Shown: positions 7,690 to 15,346 of the stretch, piece by piece
How the letters are laid out: every line of letters starts with the position of its first letter
Position numbering within the stretch: the first letter of the stretch is position 1
Program-made: the position numbers and the translations under genes
Assembly (NCBI GenBank): GCA_047638515.1
Contig: JBLIME010000031.1
Location: 1 to 16,517, forward strand
Reading direction: 5' to 3'
Length of the DNA: 16,517 bases
From: CANLBN01 sp047638515
Lineage (GTDB): Bacteria > Pseudomonadota > Gammaproteobacteria > Pseudomonadales > Cellvibrionaceae
The notes under the pieces: model-generated
The model's database searches: none
Told to the model about the DNA's origin: nothing
The model's input: the letters and a program-made list of their open reading frames with translations, nothing else

Positions 7690-7914
7690 CTATTGGTCAG
7701 GAGTTAATGTCTTCATATTAACAGCGTGAACTTCGCCACTAGAGATTTTCTCATTGAGCACGGCCAATACTTTTTGTTGCTTTTTGACACGAGACAAGCC
7801 GTTAAAGACATCGCTCACAATGACTAAATTTAGATGACTGCCCTCAGCTTCAGCATCAACCTGCGCACCGGGAAAGCTTTCGGCCAAAAGTGCTTTAATT
7901 GCCTGTATATCCAT
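7690..7914 (-). CDS. ibaG: BolA-family protein IbaG
   Basis: IbaG (YrbA) is a small BolA-like protein that can bind iron-sulfur clusters with monothiol glutaredoxin and influences acid stress and envelope properties in other gammaproteobacteria. The product has 74 residues from the ATG at 7914, which has AAGAG (7925-7921) six bases ahead. A TTG at 7920 is also in frame but less likely. The family core is clear: FxGLSRVKKQQKV at about 38-50, and VHAVNMKTLTP near the C terminus with the conserved histidine that helps hold the cluster. It directly precedes murA, the conserved ibaG-murA arrangement. Confidence 0.95.
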   Translation of the reverse strand: MDIQAIKALLAESFPGAQVDAEAEGSHLNLVIVSDVFNGLSRVKKQQKVLAVLNEKISSGEVHAVNMKTLTPDQ

Positions 7915-8154
7915 GATCAACTCTTTTTATGGTAAACGCGCAAGTGTAATAAAATTTTAAGACAGTTGCACCTTTTTCCTGAAAGACTGACCCACTACAA
8001 AAACTATAGTCGCTTCGTGAAAGAGTGCTTGTGTAGATAATGAAAAGTCCCCAAAGCTGATGTTGACACCGATTAAAGCTGCGAGTGATATATTGAAAGG
8101 AGTACTGCAAATAAAGGCTCTTGGCAGGAGGGTGTTAGCGAACTACCGCTACGC
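7915..8154. promoter_or_regulatory. Region upstream of ibaG, no gene; plus-strand promoter-like signal
   Basis: No gene is supported in these 240 bases. An open minus-strand frame overlapping the start of ibaG has no recognisable features. On the minus strand I see no clear sigma-70 promoter for ibaG. On the plus strand a perfect TTGACA (8063-8068) precedes TGATAT (8086-8091, 17-base spacing) or TATATT (8089-8094, 20-base spacing). A ribosome-site-like AAAGGAG follows at 8096-8102 with no proper open frame after it. This could be an antisense start or chance. Confidence 0.3.
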
Positions 8155-9033
8155 TCAGATAAATTGGCTGAAAATTTGACCCGGCTCAACCGCGCCGAAT
8201 GGATCTGCTCGACTAACACGAAGATTGAGGTCGTCAGACAAACGCTGAATACGACTTTCTAGGTTTGCGTCGATGCTATCTTGTGAGCCGAAGGGAGGGG
8301 CGATTGCAGGCAAACTCAGATTACTGGCTGCAACTGTTTGGCTAGCTGACAGAACATCGACTTGACGATCGTCGATTCTGGCTTCGATGACCTCGCTCTC
8401 GGCAATGCGTACTTGAGATTCAATTTTGCGCAATTCCAGCCTTGCCTGAGACTCGATCTGTGACGCTTGTGCCGCTATAATTCTATCTTGCGCAGATGGC
8501 TCAGTGGGTGCGAGTGCAGCACGCCTAACTACCTGCGCTTTTTGAATGGTCGCAGCTGGGTCACCAGCAACAGGTCCTGCGCTGATCGGGACCTCGCCGC
8601 CCACCGCATAGTTAATGCCATCGGGACCACGCTCAAAAGTATATCGTGGCAAACCTGCGTATTGTCCACCAGCTGCCGCGTGAGCACGCTCGTGATTGCG
8701 CACCTGACGATCTCGTATTGCGAACTCTTGAATTTGACGACGCTCCAACTTCTCTAACAGCAGCTCTTGCTCGCGCTGCTCTTGGACTTCGGCGATAACA
8801 TCACGGCCTATAGCTGCAACTTGTTTATCTGAGATGTTATTATAGCTGCCGGTAGCGGTAATTTGAGAACGATGATTATCAACTCGAGCAACGGTCGCTA
8901 ACTGATCAATTGATTGGGTGACCGAGCCAGTTTTTTCGATCTGAGTTTGACCCACACGAAAATGTGAAGGGTCGGCGCTGTTGATACTAGCTATCTTGGG
9001 AGGGATAAATTGTGAAGATGATGAAATGTTCAT
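8155..9033 (-). CDS. Putative metalloprotease, SprA-related/CatD family
   Basis: The 292-residue product has an HExxH zinc-peptidase motif (H114, E115, H118 in NHERAHAA). It sits in the family's core block, residues 107-175: arginine-rich DRQVRNHERAHAA, then GGQYAGLPRYTFERGPDG, YAVGGEVPI and a conserved GDPxATIxKAQVVRRAALAP. This pattern is what I recall for the SprA-related family often labelled putative metalloprotease. The role in the cell is not known. The N-terminal 75 residues are polar and low complexity. Residues 76-110 and 180-225 are rich in Q, E and R and likely form long helices. No signal peptide is visible, so location is uncertain. The ATG at 9033 has AGGT seven bases ahead. 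It lies 14 bases after the small flagellar-rod-like gene, so the two are almost surely one operon. Proteolytic activity is an inference from the motif only. Confidence 0.8.
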   Translation of the reverse strand: MNISSSSQFIPPKIASINSADPSHFRVGQTQIEKTGSVTQSIDQLATVARVDNHRSQITATGSYNNISDKQVAAIGRDVIAEVQEQREQELLLEKLERRQIQEFAIRDRQVRNHERAHAAAGGQYAGLPRYTFERGPDGINYAVGGEVPISAGPVAGDPAATIQKAQVVRRAALAPTEPSAQDRIIAAQASQIESQARLELRKIESQVRIAESEVIEARIDDRQVDVLSASQTVAASNLSLPAIAPPFGSQDSIDANLESRIQRLSDDLNLRVSRADPFGAVEPGQIFSQFI

Positions 9034-9047
9034 CGCAGCGACCTAGA

Positions 9048-9311
9048 TCAGGCTCGGATATCAACCAGTGTGCCTAATGTTTCGTCCGCTGACTTTACCA
9101 CTTGAGCTGAAGCATTAAATAATTGTTGCTGACGAACGATTTCGATCGTTGGCTCAACAATATCACTGGTTACGGTTGTTGTTCTCAGAAGTGTGCCTGC
9201 ACTGACGAGCTCATTTGCAGCTTCTACGGTTGCGCGTGTACTGTTTTGCAGACCGTTGAGGCCTTGCTGCAAAGTACTCCCTGTATTTGTGTTCGGATTT
9301 ATATTAATCAT
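9048..9311 (-). CDS. Small protein resembling the C-terminal domain of flagellar rod/hook proteins
   Basis: This 87-residue protein begins with N, T and G-rich sequence, then a helical stretch. Residues 51-85 (IVEPTIEIVRQQQLFNASAQ and on to ETLGTLVDIRA) resemble the C-terminal helix of the rod and hook proteins FlgC, FlgG and FlgE. Those proteins share the pattern NVVEEMVxMIxAQRxYxxNxxVxxTxDxML. The rest of a rod protein is missing, so this is a stand-alone mini-domain and not a truncated flgG; it has its own ATG at 9311 with AGGTG (9321-9317) five bases ahead. The downstream gene, 14 bases away, is the putative metalloprotease, which suggests a shared function. No other flagellar gene is in the window. 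Possible roles are a secreted or polymerising helical partner or a protease substrate; this is inference. Confidence 0.7.
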   Translation of the reverse strand: MININPNTNTGSTLQQGLNGLQNSTRATVEAANELVSAGTLLRTTTVTSDIVEPTIEIVRQQQLFNASAQVVKSADETLGTLVDIRA

Positions 9312-9493
9312 TTGCCCACCTATTGGCCTATATTAATAATATTAGTTGCCACCGCTCGTGTGTCTAACTATTTATTGATAACTCAGCAATATAAAATCAA
9401 GATACACGCTTGAAATCTCTACTGGTTGGTCTTTAAACATACAATACAGTAATAACCCAAAAATAGCTGCGACTGAAACGCAACCTTTAAGAT

Positions 9494-9533
9494 TTTTTTT
9501 GTTTAAAAAAAAAATTAAACCAGCAATTTTTTT
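9494..9533 (-). terminator. A/T-rich terminator-like sequence after bioD
   Basis: Just after the bioD stop the minus strand runs into ten T residues. The segment 9501-9520 is also a perfect inverted repeat, GTTTAA and TTAAAC around eight A residues. A second possible stem pairs the seven A plus TT at the bioD end with AATTTTTTT beyond the stop. All stems are A:T only, so termination would be weak, but the long U tract at the operon end is suggestive. Confidence 0.35.
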
Positions 9534-10195
9534 ATATCTAAAAATATTGAAGCACTAGCAGCACTCGGATTATTTAAGAAAGGTATATGACCTAAAAAAG
9601 GACAGGGTAGCCGCTGCACTAAAGTTTCAATATTTTCGCCTGCAGCCGCCATATTTTTGTCGGTCTGGCAGGCCACCCAGCCACTAACGATCAAACCGTC
9701 ATTTTTTATCGCCTCGAGTGTAAGTAATGCATGATTAATACACCCCAGCTTTAAACCTACCACTAAAACTACAGGAATTCTTAATAGCGCCGCTAAATCA
9801 GCCAACGTCTCCGTTGCATTTAAAGGCACACGCCAACCACCTGCACCTTCTACTAAAACAAAATCATGATTTTTTTGAAAAACCTGCTCACATTTATCGG
9901 CTAAATATTTAACTGACAACTTACAGGCAATATGATTTGCGGCAATGTGAGGCGCAATAGCAGGCTCGAGAGCAATAGGGTTTATTTCATCGTACGCAAG
10001 CGCTGCAGTTATCATCGACTGCAAGGCTAACGCATCATTATTTCGTAAGCCATCGGCAGATTGACTGCAGCCCGCAGCTACCGGTTTAACGGCCGCTGTC
10101 GACAAATTGGATTCGCGCGCTAACTGCAACAAGGCCACACTCACCAAGGTTTTACCTACGTCGGTGTCGGTACCTGTAATAAAAAATTTTTTCAT
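9515..10195 (-). CDS. bioD: ATP-dependent dethiobiotin synthetase
   Basis: BioD closes the ureido ring of dethiobiotin from 7,8-diaminopelargonate, CO2 and ATP, the step before biotin synthase. The 226-residue product has the usual length. It shows the P-loop GTDTDVGKT at 8-16, K37 in KPVAAG (substrate/phosphate binding), and VEGAGGWRVPL at 115-125 with the acidic magnesium ligand E116. The ATG at 10195 fits the family N terminus MKKFFITGTDT. It is the last gene of the bioB-F-H-C-D operon, 60 bases after bioC, which is the widest gap inside the operon. The DNA is visibly richer in A and T than bioF and bioB. Confidence 0.97.
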   Translation of the reverse strand: MKKFFITGTDTDVGKTLVSVALLQLARESNLSTAAVKPVAAGCSQSADGLRNNDALALQSMITAALAYDEINPIALEPAIAPHIAANHIACKLSVKYLADKCEQVFQKNHDFVLVEGAGGWRVPLNATETLADLAALLRIPVVLVVGLKLGCINHALLTLEAIKNDGLIVSGWVACQTDKNMAAAGENIETLVQRLPCPFLGHIPFLNNPSAASASIFLDIKKLLV

Positions 10196-10255
10196 ATTGA
10201 GAATAGCTTTAACTAATTAATTATTCATGTGGATATAGATTTATGTCAACATTTA

Positions 10256-11113
10256 TTAACTATTGCTATTTTTGATGACAAAAAAATAAACTTCATAACT
10301 CGCTGGCAAATAACCATTAACTTTAAAAGCTTCATAGGCCACATATAATTTACGTAAATTTTTTTTACCCAGCAAACCTTGGGGCTGCCCCCTATTAACG
10401 TTGTGAGCACCAATAAGCTTTAACTCTTTTAACAACTGCCTAACAGAATCGAAATGAAGCTGCGGCACCAAGACACGTTGGGCCTCTATAGTTAAACCAC
10501 TGTCACGAATGGCTTTAAGCCATTCGTCCAAAGAGAAAAAGTGATTGACGTGTACGTGTTCATCAACCTGCTGCCACGATTGTTTTAATTCGATCAAGGT
10601 TTTAGGACCAAGTGTTGTTAAAGCAATGATGCCATCTGGCTTGAGAGCGCGTTTAAGCTCTGCAAAAAGAGTCGGTAGATTTTCACTCCACTGCACCGCC
10701 ATATTTGAAAATACAATATCGATTGCCGCATTTTTTATTGGTAAATTTTCAGCGTCAGCACATAGCAACAAATCATTGACGTTATTTTCAGCCTCAACAT
10801 GAAGGGCTGTGCTTGAGTCATTAATCGAGTGTTTATCATTGCGCGAACGCTTAAAGAATTGCAGCATGCCCTCCGCAATATCGACACCCAGATAATCAAT
10901 GTTGTCATAAAGTGATGTTAAATGCCGATGAAAAAAACCGGTACCACAACCAAGGTCTAGGCAACAAGAACCTGCATTAACCGCTTTATTCGCAGGCAAC
11001 ATCGACATCAATTCTAGACCCATATCTCGCTGAAAATAAGCCGCCGAGTCATAACTCTTAGCCGCGCGACTAAAAGAACGAGCAATTTTTGATTTATCCA
11101 AAGCGGGTATCAT
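10256..11113 (-). CDS. bioC: Malonyl-ACP O-methyltransferase
   Basis: BioC methylates the free carboxyl of malonyl-ACP using S-adenosylmethionine. The masked group can then be elongated by the fatty acid synthase to pimeloyl-ACP methyl ester. The 285-residue product shows methyltransferase motif I, LDLGCGTGF, at 52-60, the acidic GVDIAEGML at 76-84, and the BioC-type IVFSNMAVQWSENL at 133-146. The N terminus (IARSFSRAAKSYDSAAYFQRD) is typical of the family. The ATG at 11113 overlaps the bioH stop as ATGA, so translation is coupled. It is a little longer than E. coli BioC because of inserted polar sequence around residues 90-115. With bioH next to it, the complete BioC-BioH route to pimelate is encoded here. 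Confidence 0.95.
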   Translation of the reverse strand: MIPALDKSKIARSFSRAAKSYDSAAYFQRDMGLELMSMLPANKAVNAGSCCLDLGCGTGFFHRHLTSLYDNIDYLGVDIAEGMLQFFKRSRNDKHSINDSSTALHVEAENNVNDLLLCADAENLPIKNAAIDIVFSNMAVQWSENLPTLFAELKRALKPDGIIALTTLGPKTLIELKQSWQQVDEHVHVNHFFSLDEWLKAIRDSGLTIEAQRVLVPQLHFDSVRQLLKELKLIGAHNVNRGQPQGLLGKKNLRKLYVAYEAFKVNGYLPASYEVYFFVIKNSNS

Positions 11114-12003
11114 TGATTGATTAACTGCTGATGAGGTAAGGATGATAAGTTTGCTAGAAAATTATGCAGCGGCAACAATAGTGAGTTAATTTTTTTCGTC
11201 TTTAGGTTTTTCGCCACGACAAATGTCGTATTAAAATTTTCTATTTCTAAATTATCAATATGTGTCAACACATGGGCTTTATCAGAGATAATAACGACCT
11301 GCTGATGCTTACTCACTAACCGCATTATTTCATTAGCTGCAGACAATGGTACTAGAATATCTTTTTCGCCAAAAACAAGTAGTGCGGGACAAACGACATC
11401 CGCAGCCAATATTTTTGTATTGTCAATCGCTGACAAATAGTTCAAGCCCATCAATAAACTTTTATCACTGACGGAGTGTTGCTTTAAATAGGTTAATTGC
11501 CTTCTAGAATCTACATCACCTTTAATTTGCAATGATGCAAAACGCCGTGATGTTTTGCTAGGTTCTCGCACAAACGCTTCAAAAAACTCGTCAAATACAG
11601 CCGGCGCCATTGCATGAGGCCAGTGTTGATCGGCAACAAAACGTAGATTTGTTGCCAGTGTAATCAACCCTTTTATTTGTAGTGGATACAAGCTCGCTAG
11701 GCGCGTCGCCAACATACCCCCTAGTGACCAGCCGCATAAAATACAGGTCGCGGGTAACTGCTTGACGATAGCCTCGCAACAAGCGTCAACATCCTTGTAG
11801 CAATAATGTATGTCGAGCGTGATGATGTCGGCATATTTGTTCAAAAACGGCATCAACGACTGCCAAATACTGCCACCGCACCCCCAACCGTGAAACAGTA
11901 CAATGGGTATAGCGATTCTACTTTGAATAGCGTTGTTGTTAGCCGTGCGTGGTCCAGCAGAATTACAACGCGACCCTAGGGGTATAACGGTAGAATTAAT
12001 CAT
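11110..12003 (-). CDS. bioH: Pimeloyl-ACP methyl ester esterase
   Basis: BioH removes the methyl group from pimeloyl-ACP methyl ester, ending elongation and releasing pimeloyl-ACP for BioF. This alpha/beta hydrolase, 297 residues from the ATG at 12003, has the oxyanion HGWG near 38-41. The nucleophile is S93 in GWSLGG, with the likely acid D215 in EKDILVP and the histidine H244 in DKAHVLTH. It is longer than E. coli BioH (about 256 residues), with roughly 25 extra residues before the first strand and a basic extension at the C terminus. Start choice: the ATG at 12003 overlaps the bioF end by 8 bases; a second in-frame ATG at 12027 would overlap by 32 and has AAGGA too close to it. Neither has an ideal ribosome site. 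It ends in an ATGA overlap with bioC. Confidence 0.92.
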   Translation of the reverse strand: MINSTVIPLGSRCNSAGPRTANNNAIQSRIAIPIVLFHGWGCGGSIWQSLMPFLNKYADIITLDIHYCYKDVDACCEAIVKQLPATCILCGWSLGGMLATRLASLYPLQIKGLITLATNLRFVADQHWPHAMAPAVFDEFFEAFVREPSKTSRRFASLQIKGDVDSRRQLTYLKQHSVSDKSLLMGLNYLSAIDNTKILAADVVCPALLVFGEKDILVPLSAANEIMRLVSKHQQVVIISDKAHVLTHIDNLEIENFNTTFVVAKNLKTKKINSLLLPLHNFLANLSSLPHQQLINQ

Positions 12004-13252
12004 GGCTGGCAGCACTAGCCGTCGCATCTTCCTTTGAAGACACCAGTAATAACGCTCTAGCTGATAGCGGAATAGCCGCGTCTAAGGCCACCAACAACTG
12101 CTCGACATCCCTCGAGGTATGCACTGCAGAAAAGGTAATGCGTAGGCGCGAAGTACCCTCGGGTACCGTCGGTGGACGAATCGCCCCCACTAGTATGTGA
12201 CTTTGCTTTAATTGCGCCGCCACGTCTAACACCAACGCATCGTCACCGAGCAATACCGGCTGAATGGGCGTCGTTGAGTCAACCATTGACAAACCTAAGC
12301 GCTTAGCTCCCGCTCTAAACTGTGCAATACGTTGTTGGAGATTATCTCGTCGCCACGATTCTTTGCTTAATAGCATCAAACTCGTCGATGTTGCCGCCGC
12401 CAGCGCGGGAGGTATCGCGGTTGTATAAATGTAAGGCCGAGCAAACTGAATCAGCGTCTCGATCAGTGCATTGGAGCCAGCAACAAAAGCGCCAAAAGTA
12501 CCAAAGGCTTTACCAAGGGCTCCAACTAATATTGGCACTTGACTAGACGACAAATTAAAATGTTCAACACAACCACCCCCGCGCTCACCTAACACGCCAA
12601 AACCATGGGCGTCGTCAACCATTAAAATAGCATCGTGAGCTTTACATACGGACGCTAGCTCAGGCAGTGGCGCAATATCGCCATCCATGCTAAATACGCC
12701 GTCGACCACCACTAGTTTGCGGCCCTTAACGCCAGTTAATTGATCGTCAAGATGACTACAATCGTTATGCCGAAAGCGCTTTAGCTGAGCGCGACTTAGC
12801 ATACCCGCATCAATCAGTGAGGCATGGTTGAGACGATCTTCAAAGACGCTGTCACCACGGCCTGCGAGAGCGGCAACGACGCCCAAGTTAGCCATATAAC
12901 AAGTAGAAAACAACAAAGCGCGCTCGCGACCTGTGTGCGCTGCCAGCTCCAACTCAAGTTTATGATGATAATAACTGTGGCCACAGACTAGATGCGAAGC
13001 GGTACTGCCCACGCCCACCTTAGCTGCACAATCTTGCAGCGCTGCAACTAATGCTGGATGACGCGCAAGGCCCAGATAATCATTACTGCAAAACCCAAGA
13101 TAGACATTACCATCCACCATGATTTGAGTTTGGCCTACGGCGGCCTGTGATGAGAGGTCGTCAGCCAAGAATGGCTCGACGGTAAGTCGCTGCCGATATC
13201 GATGCGCGTGCTTACGCTGATCTAAAATCGCTTGTAATTCATCATCTAACAC
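11996..13252 (-). CDS. bioF: 8-amino-7-oxononanoate synthase
   Basis: BioF is a PLP enzyme that condenses pimeloyl-ACP (or -CoA) with L-alanine to give 8-amino-7-oxononanoate (KAPA). The product has 418 residues, somewhat longer than the roughly 385 of E. coli because of a tail after residue 395. It shows the PLP lysine K248 in GALGKAFGTFG, D214 and H216 in VDDAHGFG, the substrate loop CSNDYLGLA at 55-63 and the SHLVCGHSYYHHKLE region at 86-100. The start is GTG at 13252, six bases after the bioB stop, giving an N terminus (LDDELQAILDQRKHAHRYR) that lines up with known BioF. No strong ribosome site is seen, which fits coupling to bioB. Confidence 0.96.
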   Translation of the reverse strand: MLDDELQAILDQRKHAHRYRQRLTVEPFLADDLSSQAAVGQTQIMVDGNVYLGFCSNDYLGLARHPALVAALQDCAAKVGVGSTASHLVCGHSYYHHKLELELAAHTGRERALLFSTCYMANLGVVAALAGRGDSVFEDRLNHASLIDAGMLSRAQLKRFRHNDCSHLDDQLTGVKGRKLVVVDGVFSMDGDIAPLPELASVCKAHDAILMVDDAHGFGVLGERGGGCVEHFNLSSSQVPILVGALGKAFGTFGAFVAGSNALIETLIQFARPYIYTTAIPPALAAATSTSLMLLSKESWRRDNLQQRIAQFRAGAKRLGLSMVDSTTPIQPVLLGDDALVLDVAAQLKQSHILVGAIRPPTVPEGTSRLRITFSAVHTSRDVEQLLVALDAAIPLSARALLLVSSKEDATASAASHD

Positions 13253-13258
13253 CGTGAG

Positions 13259-14359
13259 CTAACTCACTGCATTGTAATATTGTTGATGCTTTCTAACACC
13301 ACTTTTGGATTTGGGTTCCATATATTGAACGACCTGATGACTAACGCCATTTTCGCGACGGGACTCGACCGCAGCATAGGGTTCAGGCTCAATGCCTAGA
13401 CGTTTAAATAGCTGCATGTCTTTGTTGGCTGCTGGGTTGGCAGTAGTTAATAACTTTTCACCATAAAAAATCGAATTTGCGCCAGCAAAAAATGCCATCG
13501 CTTGCATCTGTTCGTTCATATCTTCTCGCCCTGCGGACAAACGCACATGAGACTGTGGCATCATGATACGGGCAGTGGCGATGGTGCGAATAAATTCAAA
13601 GGGATCTAGATCATCAATATTTTCAAAGGGTGTACCCTTAACTTTCACCAACATGTTGATAGGCACAGATTCTGGATGAGCCGGCATGTTTGCAAGCTGA
13701 ATCAACAAGCCGGCGCGATCGAGTTCATTCTCACCCATACCTACAATACCCCCAGAACAAACCTTCATTCCCGAGTTGCGCACATTGCCCAAGGTATTGA
13801 GTCGATCTTGGTAACTGCGCGTGGTAATGATTTCACCATAGTACTCGGGAGAGGTATCTAGATTGTGGTTGTAGTAGTCAAGACCCGCCTCCGCCAATGC
13901 CTCAGATTGCTGCTGATCTAACATGCCCAAGGTCATACAGGTTTCTAAACCAAGTGCTTTAACACCTTTTACCATCTCAACAACATAAGGTAGGTTCTTG
14001 TAGTTAGGCGAACGCCAAGCTGCTCCCATACAAAAACGCGTTGCACCATTAGCTTTAGCCGCTTTCGCCTCCTCGATCACGGCTTCGACCGGCATTAACT
14101 TCTCGCGCTCGAGTCCAGTGTCGTAATGGGCACTTTGAGGACAATATTTACAATCTTCTGGGCAGGCCCCAGTTTTAATTGAGCACAGGGTGCTGACTTG
14201 CACGTAATTCGGATTAAAGTGCAGACGGTGTACACCGGCAGCCTGAAACAGCAAGTCATTGAAAGGCAGTTTAAAAATAGTAGTAACTTCATCTCTAGTC
14301 CAATCGTGACGCAATGTCACGGGAGATGGAGACTTAAGTGCTGTTAGGGCCTTGTTCAT
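13259..14359 (-). CDS. bioB: Biotin synthase
   Basis: BioB is a radical SAM enzyme that inserts sulfur into dethiobiotin to make biotin. The 366-residue product carries C66, C70 and C73 in GACPEDCKYCPQS, which bind the 4Fe-4S cluster used with SAM. It also has C110, C141, C201 and R273, the set that holds the 2Fe-2S sulfur donor. All match the E. coli residues at a constant offset of 13, so the enzyme looks intact. The start is the ATG at 14359 with AGGA seven bases ahead. The frame stays open to an ATG at 14434, but that part lies in the predicted leader and has no family similarity. It is the first gene of the operon and is divergent from comF. Confidence 0.98.
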   Translation of the reverse strand: MNKALTALKSPSPVTLRHDWTRDEVTTIFKLPFNDLLFQAAGVHRLHFNPNYVQVSTLCSIKTGACPEDCKYCPQSAHYDTGLEREKLMPVEAVIEEAKAAKANGATRFCMGAAWRSPNYKNLPYVVEMVKGVKALGLETCMTLGMLDQQQSEALAEAGLDYYNHNLDTSPEYYGEIITTRSYQDRLNTLGNVRNSGMKVCSGGIVGMGENELDRAGLLIQLANMPAHPESVPINMLVKVKGTPFENIDDLDPFEFIRTIATARIMMPQSHVRLSAGREDMNEQMQAMAFFAGANSIFYGEKLLTTANPAANKDMQLFKRLGIEPEPYAAVESRRENGVSHQVVQYMEPKSKSGVRKHQQYYNAVS

Positions 14360-14366
14360 AAGGATA

Positions 14367-14370
14367 TCCT
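14367..14370 (-). promoter_or_regulatory. Ribosome binding site deciding the bioB start
   Basis: On the minus strand AGGA lies seven bases before the ATG at 14359. The upstream in-frame ATG at 14434 has only an AAGG two bases away, which is too close, so 14359 is the better start. Confidence 0.75.
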
Positions 14371-14476
14371 TGAGTGTTGAGCTTGCGTACTTTATTGCAG
14401 AGGAGTCGTCTAGGCTTGCGCAAAAAGTACACATGACCTTATGATGGAGTTAACTGCCGTTAATGGAATGAGGGCA

Positions 14477-14504
14477 ATATTAACAATCCAAGGTTCGCTG
14501 TCAA
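14477..14504 (-). promoter_or_regulatory. Predicted promoter of the bioBFHCD operon
   Basis: On the minus strand a perfect TTGACA (14504-14499) is followed after 16 bases by TAATAT (14482-14477), a 4 of 6 match to the -10 consensus. Transcription would start near 14470, giving a leader of about 110 bases before the bioB ATG. It overlaps the proposed BirA operator. Confidence 0.6.
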
Positions 14505-14530
14505 CCTATTAAATCCCTTAAAGTTAACCG
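14498..14530 (-). promoter_or_regulatory. Possible BirA (biotin repressor) operator
   Basis: On the minus strand CGGTTAACT (14530-14522), a 15-base spacer and GGTTGACAG (14506-14498) resemble the BirA operator I recall, TTGTAAACC-N15-GGTTTACAA. The second half matches at 7 of 9 positions and the first at 5 of 9. The good half covers the -35 box of the predicted bioB promoter, the right place for repression. The match is partial, so it is a hypothesis. Confidence 0.4.
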
Positions 14531-14554
14531 CGACGCCAAAATCAAGGATGACTC

Positions 14555-15346
14555 ATGCGTAAATTACCATCAAAAACCCCTTATACCGATGAGCTTATGC
14601 ACTCACACGAGCCGCCTAATAGCCGTATTTTTTCTTTGATTAAGCGCTATATAAAAGCTCAAATATCATTTAAACACCAGTGTCTGTTATGCGCAGAACC
14701 TAGCCTCTCAAGGGTGTGCTGCCACTGCCAAGCATTATTTGTGAAACCACGACACAGCTGTCAGCAATGTGCTTTGCCGCTAGAGTACTTTGCGCTGTTT
14801 TGTGGCCAGTGTTTGAAGCAAGCACCTGCTTTTGATCGTGTGTTCTCGCCTTATTTGTACCAGTCGCCTATCAGTGCCTTAATTCTCGATTATAAGCAAA
14901 AAGGTCATGAATACACGGGTGAAGGTCTGAGTGACTTGTTTTGTCAATCGGTGTCTCATCACTACCAACAGCAACACCTGCCTTTGCCTGCATTAATAAC
15001 TCCCGTGCCACTGCATTGGCGAAACCAATGGAATAGAGGTTTTAATCAATCTGCCTGTTTTAGCCAGGCACTAAGTCGGCACATGGGCATAGCGCATTTT
15101 GATCACAGTCGTCGAGTAAAATGGGCAAAACCACAAAAACTACTTAGTAAAAAAGCGCGCGTACAAAGCTTGCGTAATAATTTTTTAGTCACGAGGCCAT
15201 TAGACGGGGAATCTATCGTCATTGTCGACGACGTCATGACAACAGGTGCCACTGTCAACGCGCTAGCCAACGAGTTAAAAAGAGCCGGCGCAGGGAGCGT
15301 TAGTGTCTGGGTGCTAGCGCGAACACCAAATTATCGCTTTAAGTAA
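14555..15346 (+). CDS. comF: ComF family protein (zinc-ribbon plus phosphoribosyltransferase domain)
   Basis: ComF-family proteins (GntX/YhgH in E. coli) are linked to DNA uptake and natural transformation and to use of DNA as a nutrient; the exact reaction is unknown. The 263-residue product has four CxxC-like pairs at C43/C46, C55/C58, C69/C72 and C83/C86 that should bind zinc. A type I phosphoribosyltransferase domain follows, with the PRPP loop VIVDDVMTTGAT at 222-233. The motif RGFNQSACFSQALS at 161-174 is also family-specific. The ATG at 14555 has AAGGA six bases ahead. The N-terminal 35 residues before the first cysteine are longer than usual. It is divergent from bioB, a common arrangement in related genomes. 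Confidence 0.94.
   Translation: MRKLPSKTPYTDELMHSHEPPNSRIFSLIKRYIKAQISFKHQCLLCAEPSLSRVCCHCQALFVKPRHSCQQCALPLEYFALFCGQCLKQAPAFDRVFSPYLYQSPISALILDYKQKGHEYTGEGLSDLFCQSVSHHYQQQHLPLPALITPVPLHWRNQWNRGFNQSACFSQALSRHMGIAHFDHSRRVKWAKPQKLLSKKARVQSLRNNFLVTRPLDGESIVIVDDVMTTGATVNALANELKRAGAGSVSVWVLARTPNYRFK

Noticed and set aside
7895..8110. Minus-strand 71-residue frame overlapping the ibaG start.
   Set aside because: Its composition is unlike a conserved protein, it overlaps the well-supported ibaG start, and it has no ribosome site or recognisable motif.
8155..9311. Reading the two-gene unit as a remnant of a flagellar operon.
   Set aside because: Both genes have their own starts and ribosome sites, the small protein is a complete mini-domain, and no other flagellar genes or remnants are seen around them.
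14360..14434. N-terminal extension of bioB to the ATG at 14434.
   Set aside because: The better ribosome site and the family start are at 14359; the extension lies within the predicted leader.
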